From positions 248,001-312,000 of the forward strand of contig NZ_QQTY01000003.1 of assembly GCF_003670115.1 (NCBI RefSeq): DNA of 64,000 bases. The letters run 5' to 3'. The notes beneath the pieces are model-generated. The model had not been told where the DNA came from and did not search any database. It saw only the letters and a list, made by a program, of their open reading frames with translations. Numbering within the stretch: the stretch's first letter is position 1; each line of letters opens with the position of its first letter. Positions 25,921 through 34,597 of this stretch are shown in pieces. A program made the position numbers and the translations under genes. This DNA comes from Natronorubrum halophilum. GTDB lineage: Archaea > Halobacteriota > Halobacteria > Halobacteriales > Natrialbaceae.

Positions 25921-27828
25921 TCACCGCTCGCCGTCAACTGGCCCGTGAGCGACGGTATCGACGAACGTCTCGGGCAAGTCGTCGATCTCGCCGGTTTGTA
26001 CGCCCCACAGATTGGCGTACAGGCCGTCCGCCGCGACCAGCTCCTCGTGGGTGCCGCGCTCGACGACCCGTCCGTCCTCCAGCGCGAGGATGGTGTCGGC
26101 GTCTTTGATCGTCGACAGCCTGTGGGCGATCGCCAGCGTCGTCCGGTCGGCGGTCAGGCGCTCGAGCGAGCGCTGGATGAGGTACTCGGTCTCCGTGTCG
26201 ACGCTGGCGGTCGCCTCGTCCAGCAGGATGATCGCGGGATCCTGAAGGATCACCCGAGCCAGTGCGATCCGCTGGCGCTGACCGCCCGACAGTTTGACCC
26301 CGCGCTCGCCGACTCGCGTCCGGTATCCCTCCGAAAGCTCTCGGATGAACTCGTGGGCCTCCGCCGCGGCGGCGGCCGCCCGAACCTCGTCGTCGCTTGC
26401 GTCGAAGCGTCCGTAACGGATGTTCTCGGCGACCGTGCCGTCGAAGAGAAACGTGTCCTGGCTCACGTAGCCGATGGCTTCCCGCAGGTCCGAAACGCGG
26501 AGATCCTGTACGTCGTGACCGTCGACGCGGATCGCGCCGTCGTCGATGTCGTACAACCGCAACAGGAGTTTCGCGACCGTCGACTTGCCCGCGCCGGTCG
26601 CGCCGACGAGCGCGACCGTTTCCCCCGCCTCCACGTCGAAGTCGACGCCGTCGAGGATGGTCTCCTCACCCTCGTAGCTGAACCGAACGTCGTCGTACTC
26701 GATCCGACCGTCGACGTCCTCGAGCGGGACCGAGTTCGGCGTGTCCCGAATCCTGACCGGAACGTACATCAGTCCGCAGATACGCCTGCCAGACGCCTTT
26801 GCGTTCTCGTACCAGTCGACGATGCTCGAGAGCTGGGCCATCGGCCCCGTCAGGCGCTGGGTCAACAGCATGAAGACGACGAAGTCGCCCGTGGTGAGCT
26901 CCCCGGAGAAGAACAGCGGCGGTCCGGAGAACACCCACAGTCCGCCGACGACGAACGTCGCGAGCAGCGCCACGCCGGTGATCAACTCCATGCCGGGCCG
27001 GTAGAAGTAACTCAGCTTCAACACGTCCATCTGCGCGTCGAGGACCTCCTGTGAGACGTCGCGAACCCGGCCGTTCTCGTACTCCTCGGTACTGGCGGTC
27101 TTGACGAGTTCGATCCCGCTGAGGCCGTTCTCGATGCGCGTGTTCAGATCGCCGATCGTCGAGCGGACGGCGGTGTACCGGGGCTCGATCACCCTGACGA
27201 ACCACCAGGTGAACGCGACCAGCAGCGGCACGGCCCCCAGCGTGACCAGCGCGAGTTGCCAGTTCGTGTACAGCAACGCGGCGGTGATCCCGACGACGAT
27301 CACGCCGATCCGCACGCTGTCGCCCAGCGCGTTATCGAAGAACACCTCGAGGTTCGAGGTATCGTTGTTCAGAATCGACATGACCTCTCCCGTCTCCTTG
27401 TTGTCGAAGAACGTCATATCGAGGCGCTGCATCTTCTCGTACGTCTCCGTTCGAATCGTGTACATCACCCCGTGGGCGAAGAAGTTCATCGCCACGCCCC
27501 GAATCCACTGGAGGAGCGCGCCGCCCGCCAGCGCGACCCCGATAACGGTCGCGGACAGCCAGAACTGTGCGGTCGGGTCGGTCGGCAGCCACGCGGCGGG
27601 CACGAGCGGAAGCGCGTACGTTTCCTCCCCGAACACCGCGTCGATGGTCGTCCCGAGCACGAGCGGCGTCACGAGGATCGTCCCGTAGGCGAGCACGCTG
27701 GAGAACAGCCCGAGTGCGAGCCAGCGCCCCTCGCCGAGGCCGTACGTATGGAACAGTCGAAGCAACGGCCGCGAGACTCGCTCGCGGTAGGCGTCGAGTT
27801 CCGTCTCGAACTCCTCGTGCTCGGTCAC
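25921..27828 (-). CDS. Exporter-type ABC half-transporter (TMD-NBD fusion)
   Basis: A 635-residue protein with an N-terminal six-helix ABC exporter membrane domain (about residues 30-340) fused to a nucleotide-binding domain. Visible motifs are Walker A GATGAGKST, the Q-loop SQDTF, signature LSGGQRQR, Walker B IILLDEATASVD and H-loop AHRLST. Such proteins act as dimers. It shares an operon with the import permease and ATPase (1-bp overlap with the latter), so it may export a siderophore or, as in the mycobacterial IrtAB system, import a ferric chelate. The substrate is inferred from context only. Confidence 0.9.
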   Translation of the reverse strand: MTEHEEFETELDAYRERVSRPLLRLFHTYGLGEGRWLALGLFSSVLAYGTILVTPLVLGTTIDAVFGEETYALPLVPAAWLPTDPTAQFWLSATVIGVALAGGALLQWIRGVAMNFFAHGVMYTIRTETYEKMQRLDMTFFDNKETGEVMSILNNDTSNLEVFFDNALGDSVRIGVIVVGITAALLYTNWQLALVTLGAVPLLVAFTWWFVRVIEPRYTAVRSTIGDLNTRIENGLSGIELVKTASTEEYENGRVRDVSQEVLDAQMDVLKLSYFYRPGMELITGVALLATFVVGGLWVFSGPPLFFSGELTTGDFVVFMLLTQRLTGPMAQLSSIVDWYENAKASGRRICGLMYVPVRIRDTPNSVPLEDVDGRIEYDDVRFSYEGEETILDGVDFDVEAGETVALVGATGAGKSTVAKLLLRLYDIDDGAIRVDGHDVQDLRVSDLREAIGYVSQDTFLFDGTVAENIRYGRFDASDDEVRAAAAAAEAHEFIRELSEGYRTRVGERGVKLSGGQRQRIALARVILQDPAIILLDEATASVDTETEYLIQRSLERLTADRTTLAIAHRLSTIKDADTILALEDGRVVERGTHEELVAADGLYANLWGVQTGEIDDLPETFVDTVAHGPVDGER

Positions 27829-28766
27829 TACTCGGCCTCCACGCCGTCGTTTCGTTGGCAGGCTTCGTCGCCGTGATCCGAATCGGCGTCGTCGCTGCGA
27901 GCGCAGAGCGGGTCGATCCGCGGTCCGCGCTCGGTCAGTTCGACCTCGGCGTCGATGCGGAACACCTCCTCGAGAAGCGCTTCGGTGACGACCTCTTCGG
28001 GCGCTCCTCGAGCCCGTATCTCGCCGTTCTCGAGGACGACCATGCGGTCGGCGAGCCGCGCCGCCTGTTCGATGTCGTGGAGCACGACGACGACCGTGAT
28101 GTCGCTTTCCTCACGCAGGTGCTCGATGATCTCCAGGACCGCTAGCTGATGGTGGAGGTCGAGGAACGTCGTCGGTTCGTCGAGCAAGAGCACGTCGGTT
28201 TCCTGGGCCAGTGCCATCGCGATCCACGCGAGTTGTTTCTGCCCGCCGCTGAGGCTCCCGACCTCCCGTTCGAGGAGGTGGCCACAGCCCGCGAGTTTGA
28301 TCGCGCGATCGACCGCCTCCCGATCCGCTTCGGAGACGGTCTCGAAAAAGCCTCGATGGGGGTAGCGGCCGTGGTAGACGAGATCCTCCACGGTGATACT
28401 GCTCGGCGATGTACTCTCCTGAGAGAGTAAGCCGAGCTTCCGGGCGAGCGCCTTCGTCCCCATCGACTGCACGTCGTCGCCGCCGAGCAGTACCGAACCG
28501 CCCTCGGGCGCGAGCTGGTTCGCCAGCCCCTTCAAAAGCGTACTCTTCCCCGACCCGTTCGGGCCGACGAGGGCGGTGACGGCACCCGGTTCGGCCGCGA
28601 TGGATTCGCCGCCGATGATCGGTTCGCCCGAACTCGAGTACCGGAACACGAGTTCAGAGCCGGAGAGCGTACTCGGAGCCGACTCGGCAATCGCATCCGA
28701 CGGCTCGACGACGGCTGTCTCCCCCGATTCCTTCGTCCGTCCAACGTCCGTGGTTGTGCCTCTCAT
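27828..28766 (-). CDS. FecE/BtuD-type ABC transporter ATPase
   Basis: A 312-residue ATPase of the iron-siderophore/cobalamin importer class. Motifs are Walker A GPNGSGKST, the DLVYHGRYPHRG segment typical of FecE/FhuC-type subunits, signature LSGGQKQ and Walker B DVLLLDEPTTFLDLHHQ, then the HDIEQAARLADRM H-loop. About 35 extra N-terminal and 35 acidic C-terminal residues flank the core. It abuts the permease gene (28767) and overlaps the exporter gene by 1 bp. It is the only importer ATPase beside the ten binding proteins. Confidence 0.93.
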   Translation of the reverse strand: MRGTTTDVGRTKESGETAVVEPSDAIAESAPSTLSGSELVFRYSSSGEPIIGGESIAAEPGAVTALVGPNGSGKSTLLKGLANQLAPEGGSVLLGGDDVQSMGTKALARKLGLLSQESTSPSSITVEDLVYHGRYPHRGFFETVSEADREAVDRAIKLAGCGHLLEREVGSLSGGQKQLAWIAMALAQETDVLLLDEPTTFLDLHHQLAVLEIIEHLREESDITVVVVLHDIEQAARLADRMVVLENGEIRARGAPEEVVTEALLEEVFRIDAEVELTERGPRIDPLCARSDDADSDHGDEACQRNDGVEAE

Positions 28767-29897
28767 TCACATCTCACCCATGTTCTCTTGCTTCCGCATC
28801 AGATAGAGGAAGTACGGACCGCCGATGAGGCCGGTCACGATTCCGACGGGAATCTGCGTGGGACTCAACGCGAGTCGCGCGCCAACGTCGGCGGCGACCA
28901 TCAGCGCCGGTCCGACGAACAGACAGCCGACGATCAGCTTCTTCGAGTCGCTCCCGACGAGGTTCCGCACCATGTGCGGGACGATGAGGCCGACGAAACC
29001 GACGATGCCGGCGACGGCGATGCTCGCTGCCGCCGCGAGGACCGCGACCCCGGAGAGCGCGAAGCGGACCTTCTCGATCGACATGCCCAGCGACTTCGCC
29101 GTCTGCTCGCCCAGCAACAGGACGTTCATTTGTCGCGACCCGGCGATCGAGAGGAGAACCGCCACGATCGTCCACGGCAGCACGAGGCGGACCTGTTCCC
29201 AGTCGGTGCCAGTAAGCGATCCGGTCGTCCACGCGATCGCCGACTGGACGACGCCGATGTCGTCCGCGAAGAAAAACAGCGCCGTCTGCAGCGAGCCGAA
29301 GACCGTGCCGACGATGACGCCGGCGAGCACCAGTCGAACCGGTGACGTCCCGTTCTTCCAGGCGATCACGTAGACGATGAGAAACGCGACCGCACCCCCG
29401 AGAGCGGCGATCAACGGGAGGAACGCCGACAGACCGCCGAAGACGACGAGAGTTAGCAGAATCATCAGCCCCGCTCCCGAGGAGACACCGAGGATGAACG
29501 GACTCGCGAGTTCGTTCCGGGTTACCGCCTGGAAGATCGCCCCCGAGATAGCGAGGTTCATGCCGACGAAGACGGCGACGAACACCCGCGGGAGGCGGAT
29601 GTTCCAGACGATGAGGCTCTCGGTGCTCATCTCGGGCATCGTTTCGCCCAGCAAGAACGCGTCCCACGCGTGGGGATTGAACACCACGTTCGGATTGAAC
29701 ACCGCACGCCACGCTTCGGCGAACGTCATCGAGTACGCGCCGTAACTTACCTGAATCATCGCGCCGACGAAGACGACGGCGAGGCTACCCAACATTACCG
29801 TGACGAGCTTCGGATCGAAGAGCCACCCGAACCGCGTCTCGTCCGCCATCGATGTCGCCGTCTGATCCGCCCCGACGCTCGACTTTCTCCCGCTCAT
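28767..29897 (-). CDS. FecCD/BtuC-type ABC importer permease
   Basis: A 376-residue polytopic membrane protein of the FecCD family, with the expected run of hydrophobic helices. Conserved segments include NIRLPRVFVAVFVGMNLAISGAI (residues split here: IRLPRV and SGAIFQAVTRNELASP), GAGLMILLTLVV, and the coupling region VAGIVGFVGLIVPHMVRNLVG. The start at 29897 (MSGRKSSVGAD) is chosen because its ATG overlaps the stop of the SBP remnant. It would transport substrates delivered by the SBP array. Confidence 0.93.
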   Translation of the reverse strand: MSGRKSSVGADQTATSMADETRFGWLFDPKLVTVMLGSLAVVFVGAMIQVSYGAYSMTFAEAWRAVFNPNVVFNPHAWDAFLLGETMPEMSTESLIVWNIRLPRVFVAVFVGMNLAISGAIFQAVTRNELASPFILGVSSGAGLMILLTLVVFGGLSAFLPLIAALGGAVAFLIVYVIAWKNGTSPVRLVLAGVIVGTVFGSLQTALFFFADDIGVVQSAIAWTTGSLTGTDWEQVRLVLPWTIVAVLLSIAGSRQMNVLLLGEQTAKSLGMSIEKVRFALSGVAVLAAAASIAVAGIVGFVGLIVPHMVRNLVGSDSKKLIVGCLFVGPALMVAADVGARLALSPTQIPVGIVTGLIGGPYFLYLMRKQENMGEM

Positions 29898-30088
29898 CGG
29901 TGGACCGTACCGGTTAATTCGACTGATACGGGAGACGAGAATCCATCGGTCGTTTCGGTGGTCGACCCGGTACTGTCTTTCCCTCGCACCCACCGTCCAA
30001 AAGTCGATACGTCGCCGGTGACCGCACCGCCGTATTTCACGCAATCTCGCCAGTGCGGCGTTTCAACCTCCCCGAATTCTTTCACCAT
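29894..30088 (-). pseudogene. Truncated SBP signal-peptide remnant leading the permease operon
   Basis: A 64-codon frame (MVKEFGEVETPHWRDCVKYGG...) aligns with the N-terminus of the array proteins. The Tat motif TRRD has become WRD, the lipobox LAGC has become FGRW, and the frame stops at VSVELTGTVHR where the mature domain would begin. The ATG lies 5 bp behind iron box C, the same arrangement as in SBP3 and SBP10. Its stop overlaps the permease ATG (ATGA), so it may survive as a translated leader. Binding-protein function is lost. Confidence 0.65.
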
Positions 30089-30093
30089 ACTGG

Positions 30094-30144
30094 TTTAGGC
30101 TCACCTAAAGAATAAAACCGTTCCGATTTTTAGGCCAACCTAAT
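30094..30144 (-). promoter_or_regulatory. Iron-responsive promoter C (paired DtxR/IdeR-like boxes)
   Basis: Proximal box TTTAGGC-TC-ACCTAAA at 30094-30109 and distal box TTTAGGC-CA-ACCTAAT at 30129-30144 lie 35 bp apart, with a TATA-like TTTTATTC between (about 30110-30117). The promoter drives the SBP remnant, permease, ATPase and exporter. The shared layout with promoters A and B implies common control by an iron-sensing DtxR/SirR-type repressor. Confidence 0.8.
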
Positions 30145-30156
30145 CGACCTGCTACG

Positions 30157-31158
30157 TCAGCGGGGACCGCCACATTGCGGACACATCGGCGGTCCCATTT
30201 CGGGAAGCGAAAGGCCACAGTAGGGGCACCCGTCGCCGTCGGGGGAACTCATCTCGCTGACGACCTCGTCGGTTCGTTCGCGGATCGCCTCGATCGACCC
30301 GATTCCGTTCGAAGCGCCATCGACCTGCCCGTCGTCGTCCGCCCCAATCGCAAATCGGACTCGGTCGGCGAGGAACTGCTCGGCATCGTCGTCCGCGATC
30401 GAAGTCACGTCAGGTACCGACACGTCCGAATCCGACCGACCGAGCAGACCGAACGCTTCGGCCGCCCGTCCCCGCACGTAGGGGCTCTCGTCGTCCAACC
30501 GATCGGACAGCTCATCGACGCTTTCCGACACTGCACTCGGATACGTACAGCCGATCGCGACGAGCGCGGTACAGAGGTGATACCGGACGAATTCGTTCGA
30601 ATCGGTTAGATGTCTGGTTAGATCCGCGACGTGGTGACGGAGTCGGTCCTGATCGCCCAACGCGACGTACTCGAGCGTTTTCGCCAGCTTCTCCCTCACT
30701 TCGGGTTCGTCGAACGAGAGTCCGACTCGCAGGTCCGCGAGCACCTCGGGCGAGGCGACCGTCGTCGGATGCTCCAGTGCGACGTAGCCCAGCGCCTCCG
30801 CCGAGCGAGCGCGAACGTAGTAGAACTCGTCCTCGTCGGCCAACCGATCAGCCAGCGGTGAGACGACCGCCGCGGTCGCGTCCGGCTCGGCCTCGGCAAT
30901 CGCGACGAACAGCTTCGCGGTCGTGAGACGGATCGACCGCTCCTCGTCGGTGAGAAACGGCGTGAGCGCCTCGAACACGGGCTCGAGTGCGGTCGGCCGC
31001 TCTTCCCCGAGCTGTCGGAGCGCCCGAAGCGCAGTTTTCCGCGTCCCGGTGTCAGCGTCCCTGAGGCGCTCGAGACACCGTTTTGCCTCCTCGTGGTCGC
31101 CCCCGTCGAGGAAGGCGTTGAGTTGGTCGATAGCGCGTGTCTGTGTCGGATCATCCAT
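30157..31158 (-). CDS. HEAT-repeat protein with C-terminal zinc ribbon
   Basis: A 333-residue protein of tandem HEAT-like helical pairs (for example ALRALRQLGEERPTAL, VRARSAEALGYVALEHP, VRGRAAEAFGLLGRSD). It ends in a two-CxxC zinc ribbon, CPYCGLSLPEMGPPMCPQCGG. Such scaffolds mediate protein-protein contacts. The start at 31158 (MDDPTQTRA) is preferred to 31197 because a TATA-like GTTTATGG at about 31206 would start transcription between them. It sits upstream of iron promoter C on the same strand; a functional link is not shown. Confidence 0.85.
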   Translation of the reverse strand: MDDPTQTRAIDQLNAFLDGGDHEEAKRCLERLRDADTGTRKTALRALRQLGEERPTALEPVFEALTPFLTDEERSIRLTTAKLFVAIAEAEPDATAAVVSPLADRLADEDEFYYVRARSAEALGYVALEHPTTVASPEVLADLRVGLSFDEPEVREKLAKTLEYVALGDQDRLRHHVADLTRHLTDSNEFVRYHLCTALVAIGCTYPSAVSESVDELSDRLDDESPYVRGRAAEAFGLLGRSDSDVSVPDVTSIADDDAEQFLADRVRFAIGADDDGQVDGASNGIGSIEAIRERTDEVVSEMSSPDGDGCPYCGLSLPEMGPPMCPQCGGPR

Positions 31159-31197
31159 GGTGATGTCGGAGCGTACTGATAGGTTCTTCTCCACCAC

Positions 31198-31906
31198 GCC
31201 ATAAACTCCACTGTCAAAAATAGCGTTCGTTCGGGACGAGATCGGTCATGCGCCAAGTGATGACGCTCGATATCGACTCTATCACACTGAGTTACCATAT
31301 ATATACACATATAGAACATCGATAACACTATCCGTACCACGTTGAAACCGACGGAACAGAAAACTGGAGCGACGAGCGGTGGTAGTAGCTGTGTACGGTT
31401 GCTGAGCTGAAACGAATAGAACGTCTGACAAATAACCACTCTCGATGAATATGCCGTTTGTGCAGCGGTTTTCCCGCAAGAACGAGCCGAGAAGCGCGAT
31501 CTCGAACAGGCGGCGATTCCCGTTGATGGCGCGGATTCCCTTCAGAATCCACTCGGTCGGTGCGGGCTTCGACCCTGACACGAAAAGTACGGGAACTGGA
31601 ACGCTCTGAATATCCCCACTATTCTGGTACTATTGTGGACTTGTAATTCTTAAACTACTCCACTTGTACGAGACCAGCGACCGCAGAACCGTGGCTCCGT
31701 GCTTTCTCTCCGGTACAGCGGGACAACCTGAACGCGACCGGTCTGGGGTGCCGTTTGGTCGCGAGTTCGACTTCCAACGCAATCGTTCAGAGCGAATGTC
31801 GCGGGTAAAATCGCTTTTTACCTCGAGACCGACAACTGCTACGAGCGGTCACATGGAGAAAGTATATCCGTCGCAATCTCTTGGGATCCGATACTAAACA
31901 GACCTT
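31198..31906. other. Gene-poor spacer before lonB
   Basis: No convincing gene. Minus-strand frames at 31282-31581 lack family features. The part around 31270-31320 is AT-rich (ACCATATATATACACATATAG). A weak relative of the GTAC-centred palindrome lies near 31625. The last 50 bp hold TATA-like elements (AGTATATCC at 31860) for lonB. Confidence 0.5.
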
Positions 31907-34057
31907 ATGAATAACGACACGAACGTCGACGACCCTCCCGAAGACCCGTCGGACGCTGTTCCCGCCGAGGAACGGCCCGAGCGTCGGGGAGATCAGTCGC
32001 CGCTCGAGGCGGACGGCGACGGTCACAGCGACGTCGACGATCCGATCGACGACCCCGAGTCGGTGTCCCACGAGGAGGACGACGGCACCACCGAGGCCGG
32101 AACGGAACTCGGAAGTACGGTCGAGGTCGATCCCGGCGTCGATATCGACGAAGAGATCGCCGAAGACGACCTCCTCGGCGGTCTCAAGATCGATTCGACG
32201 GACGATATCGAAATTCCGGATCGACTCGTCGACCAGGTCATCGGACAGGACGAAGCGCGAGATATCATCATCAAAGCGGCGAAACAGCGCCGCCACGTCA
32301 TGATGATCGGTTCGCCGGGGACCGGAAAGTCGATGCTGGCGAAGGCGATGAGCCAACTGCTTCCACAGGAGGATCTCCAGGACGTCCTCCTCTACCACAA
32401 CCCGGATGACGGCAACGAGCCGAAGGTCCGAACCGTCCCCGCGGGGAAGGGCGAACAGATCGTCGCCGCCCACAGGGAGGAAGCCAACAAGCGCAACCGG
32501 ATGCGCTCGATCCTGATGTGGGTCGTCATCGCCGTCATCATCGGCTATACGATCCTCTCCTCCTCCTCTCTCTTGCTGGGAATTCTCGCGGCAGGAGTTG
32601 TCTGGTTGATCTTCCGGACCATGAGCCAGGGGTCGGACACGATGGTTCCGAACATGCTCATCAACAACGGCGACAAGCGCACCGCGCCGTTCGAGGACGC
32701 GACCGGTGCCCACGCCGGCGCACTGCTGGGCGACGTCCGCCACGACCCGTTCCAGTCCGGCGGGATGGGAACCCCGAGTCACGACCGGGTCGAAGCCGGT
32801 TCCATTCACAAGTCCAACAAGGGCGTGCTCTTCCTCGACGAGATCAACACGCTCGACGTCCGCACCCAGCAGAAGCTGATGACGGCGATCCAGGAGGGCG
32901 AGTTCTCGATTACGGGCCAGTCCGAGCGCTCCTCGGGCGCGATGGTCCAGACCGAGCCCGTCCCCTGTAACTTCATCATGATCGCCGCGGGGAACCTGGA
33001 CGCGATGGAGAACATGCACCCCGCGCTCCGCAATCGAATCAAGGGGTACGGCTACGAGGTCTACATGGAGGACACCATCGAAGACACTCCCGAGATGCGG
33101 CGCAAGTACGTCCGCTTCATCGCCCAGGAGGTCGAACGCGACGGTCGCCTCCCACACTTCACCGCCGACGCCGTCGAGGAACTCATCCTCGAGTCCAAGC
33201 GTCGCTCGGGTCGGAAGAACCACCTGACGCTACACTTCCGTACCCTCGGCGGACTGGTCCGCGTCGCCGGCGACATCGCTCGCTCGGAGGACCGAGAACG
33301 AACCACTCGCGACGACGTCTTGCGAGCCAAAGACCGTTCGCGATCGATCGAGCAACAGCTCGCCGACGACTACATCGAACGGCGCAAGGACTACGAACTG
33401 CAGGTCACTAAAGACGGCGTCGAGGGTCGCGTCAACGGCCTGGCCGTCATGGGCGAGGACTCCGGTATCATGCTCCCCGTCATGGCCGAAATCGCCCCCG
33501 CACAGGGTGGTGGACAGGTAATCGCGACGGGGCAACTCAAGGAGATGGCCGAGGAGTCCGTCCAGAACGTCTCGGCGATCATCAAGAAGTTCTCGGACGT
33601 CGACCTCTCGGAGAAAGACATCCACATCCAGTTCGTCCAGGCCGGTCAACAGGGTGTCGACGGCGACTCCGCCTCCATCACGGTGGCGACCGCCGTCATC
33701 AGCGCCCTCGAGGACATTCCGGTCGACCAGTCGATCGCGATGACCGGATCGCTGTCGGTGCGGGGCGACGTGCTCCCGGTTGGCGGGGTCACTCACAAGA
33801 TCGAAGCCGCCGCCAAAGCCGGCTGCAAGACGGTCATCATCCCCAAGGCTAACGAACAAGACGTCATGATCGAAGACGAGTACGAGGAGATGATCGAGAT
33901 CGTCCCCTGTTCGAACATCAGCGAGGTCCTCGAGGTTGCCCTCATGAGCGAACCGAAGAAGGACTCGCTGCTCGATCGACTCAGGTCGATCACCGGTACC
34001 GCCTTCGACCAGGGCTCCGTCGGCTCCGCGAGCGGCTCGAACCCGAGCCTGCAGTAA
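31907..34057 (+). CDS. lonB: Membrane-anchored archaeal Lon protease (LonB)
   Basis: A 716-residue ATP-dependent protease. After an acidic N-terminus come Walker A GSPGTGKS (residues 135-142), two closely spaced membrane segments (about 202-237) inserted in the AAA domain as usual for LonB, Walker [10 protein letters not shown], and the C-terminal protease domain. The catalytic dyad is visible as Ser588 (GDSAS) and Lys631 ([11 protein letters not shown]), 43 residues apart as in other Lon enzymes. It degrades membrane and regulatory proteins at the cytoplasmic face. Monocistronic in appearance. Confidence 0.97.
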   Translation: MNNDTNVDDPPEDPSDAVPAEERPERRGDQSPLEADGDGHSDVDDPIDDPESVSHEEDDGTTEAGTELGSTVEVDPGVDIDEEIAEDDLLGGLKIDSTDDIEIPDRLVDQVIGQDEARDIIIKAAKQRRHVMMIGSPGTGKSMLAKAMSQLLPQEDLQDVLLYHNPDDGNEPKVRTVPAGKGEQIVAAHREEANKRNRMRSILMWVVIAVIIGYTILSSSSLLLGILAAGVVWLIFRTMSQGSDTMVPNMLINNGDKRTAPFEDATGAHAGALLGDVRHDPFQSGGMGTPSHDRVEAGSIHKSNKGVLFLDEINTLDVRTQQKLMTAIQEGEFSITGQSERSSGAMVQTEPVPCNFIMIAAGNLDAMENMHPALRNRIKGYGYEVYMEDTIEDTPEMRRKYVRFIAQEVERDGRLPHFTADAVEELILESKRRSGRKNHLTLHFRTLGGLVRVAGDIARSEDRERTTRDDVLRAKDRSRSIEQQLADDYIERRKDYELQVTKDGVEGRVNGLAVMGEDSGIMLPVMAEIAPAQGGGQVIATGQLKEMAEESVQNVSAIIKKFSDVDLSEKDIHIQFVQAGQQGVDGDSASITVATAVISALEDIPVDQSIAMTGSLSVRGDVLPVGGVTHKIEAAAKAGCKTVIIPKANEQDVMIEDEYEEMIEIVPCSNISEVLEVALMSEPKKDSLLDRLRSITGTAFDQGSVGSASGSNPSLQ

Positions 34058-34065
34058 TTGACGCG

Positions 34066-34197
34066 GTGCCGGCGGCCGTCGACTACGACGCGGACCGGCA
34101 GCTCTCTATCGCCGAACGGTTTCGCGGACGGGATACCGACTCGCTGTCGGATGTCGTGGCTGCGTCGGTGGACGAACTGATCGCGGATGGAATGTGA
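34066..34197 (+). other. Short coding-like fragment after lonB
   Basis: A 43-codon frame from GTG (PAAVDYDADRQLSIAERF, ending VAASVDELIADGM) begins 8 bp after lonB. Its acidic, helix-rich composition suggests a genuine C-terminal piece of a lost protein or a very small gene. I do not recognise it. Confidence 0.3.
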
Positions 34198-34286
34198 TTC
34201 GCGACACCGCACACCTGACTGAACGGTCAGTAAGGTTTATGTCGACCTCTGACTAACGTTCTACCAGTAGCAGTGTTGTCTCTGAG

Positions 34287-34308
34287 ATTACGATAGTACG
34301 AATGTAAC
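34287..34308. repeat. 22-bp palindrome, copy 2
   Basis: ATTACG ATA GTAC GAA TGTAAC fits the repeated TTTACA-N3-GTAC-N3-TGTAAT pattern with mismatches only in the outer arms. It lies in the spacer downstream of lonB, 52 bp from the TFB-like remnant. Confidence 0.5.
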
Positions 34309-34359
34309 GTCATCGAACACGCGAAGTTGATACCGCTTACTCGTCCAACAACACTGGCT

Positions 34360-34566
34360 CTATTTTCGCTCCGCGGACGGGACAGTCGGCCCGTTTCGCG
34401 GTACTCCTGCGTAATCGACAGTGGATGCGATAGCCGTTTGATCCATCGTTCCGGTGTGATCGACGAATTGCTCGTGGCGAGCACGAACCGTGGATTCACT
34501 GACGCCTGTAATAGCCGTCAACTCCGCCGCACTCGTCCGGAGATCGTCCGTCTCCGCAGCGTACAA
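34360..34566 (-). pseudogene. TFB (TFIIB) C-terminal fragment
   Basis: The frame YAAETDDLRTSAAELTAITGVSESTVRARHEQFVDHTG resembles the last cyclin-repeat helix-turn-helix of archaeal transcription factor B (the ...REVAEVAGVTEVTIRNRYQEQ type). The zinc ribbon, B-finger and first cyclin repeat are missing. It is therefore a tail fragment, not a working initiation factor. The gene upstream of it is unrelated. Confidence 0.5.
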
Positions 34567-34597
34567 CCACGAATCGGTATCGGGCTACGCAGGTCGC

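Noticed and set aside
31282-31581. 99-codon minus-strand ORF before lonB
   Set aside because: No domain, a mixed low-acid composition and overlap with an AT-rich promoter-like zone; not supported as a gene.
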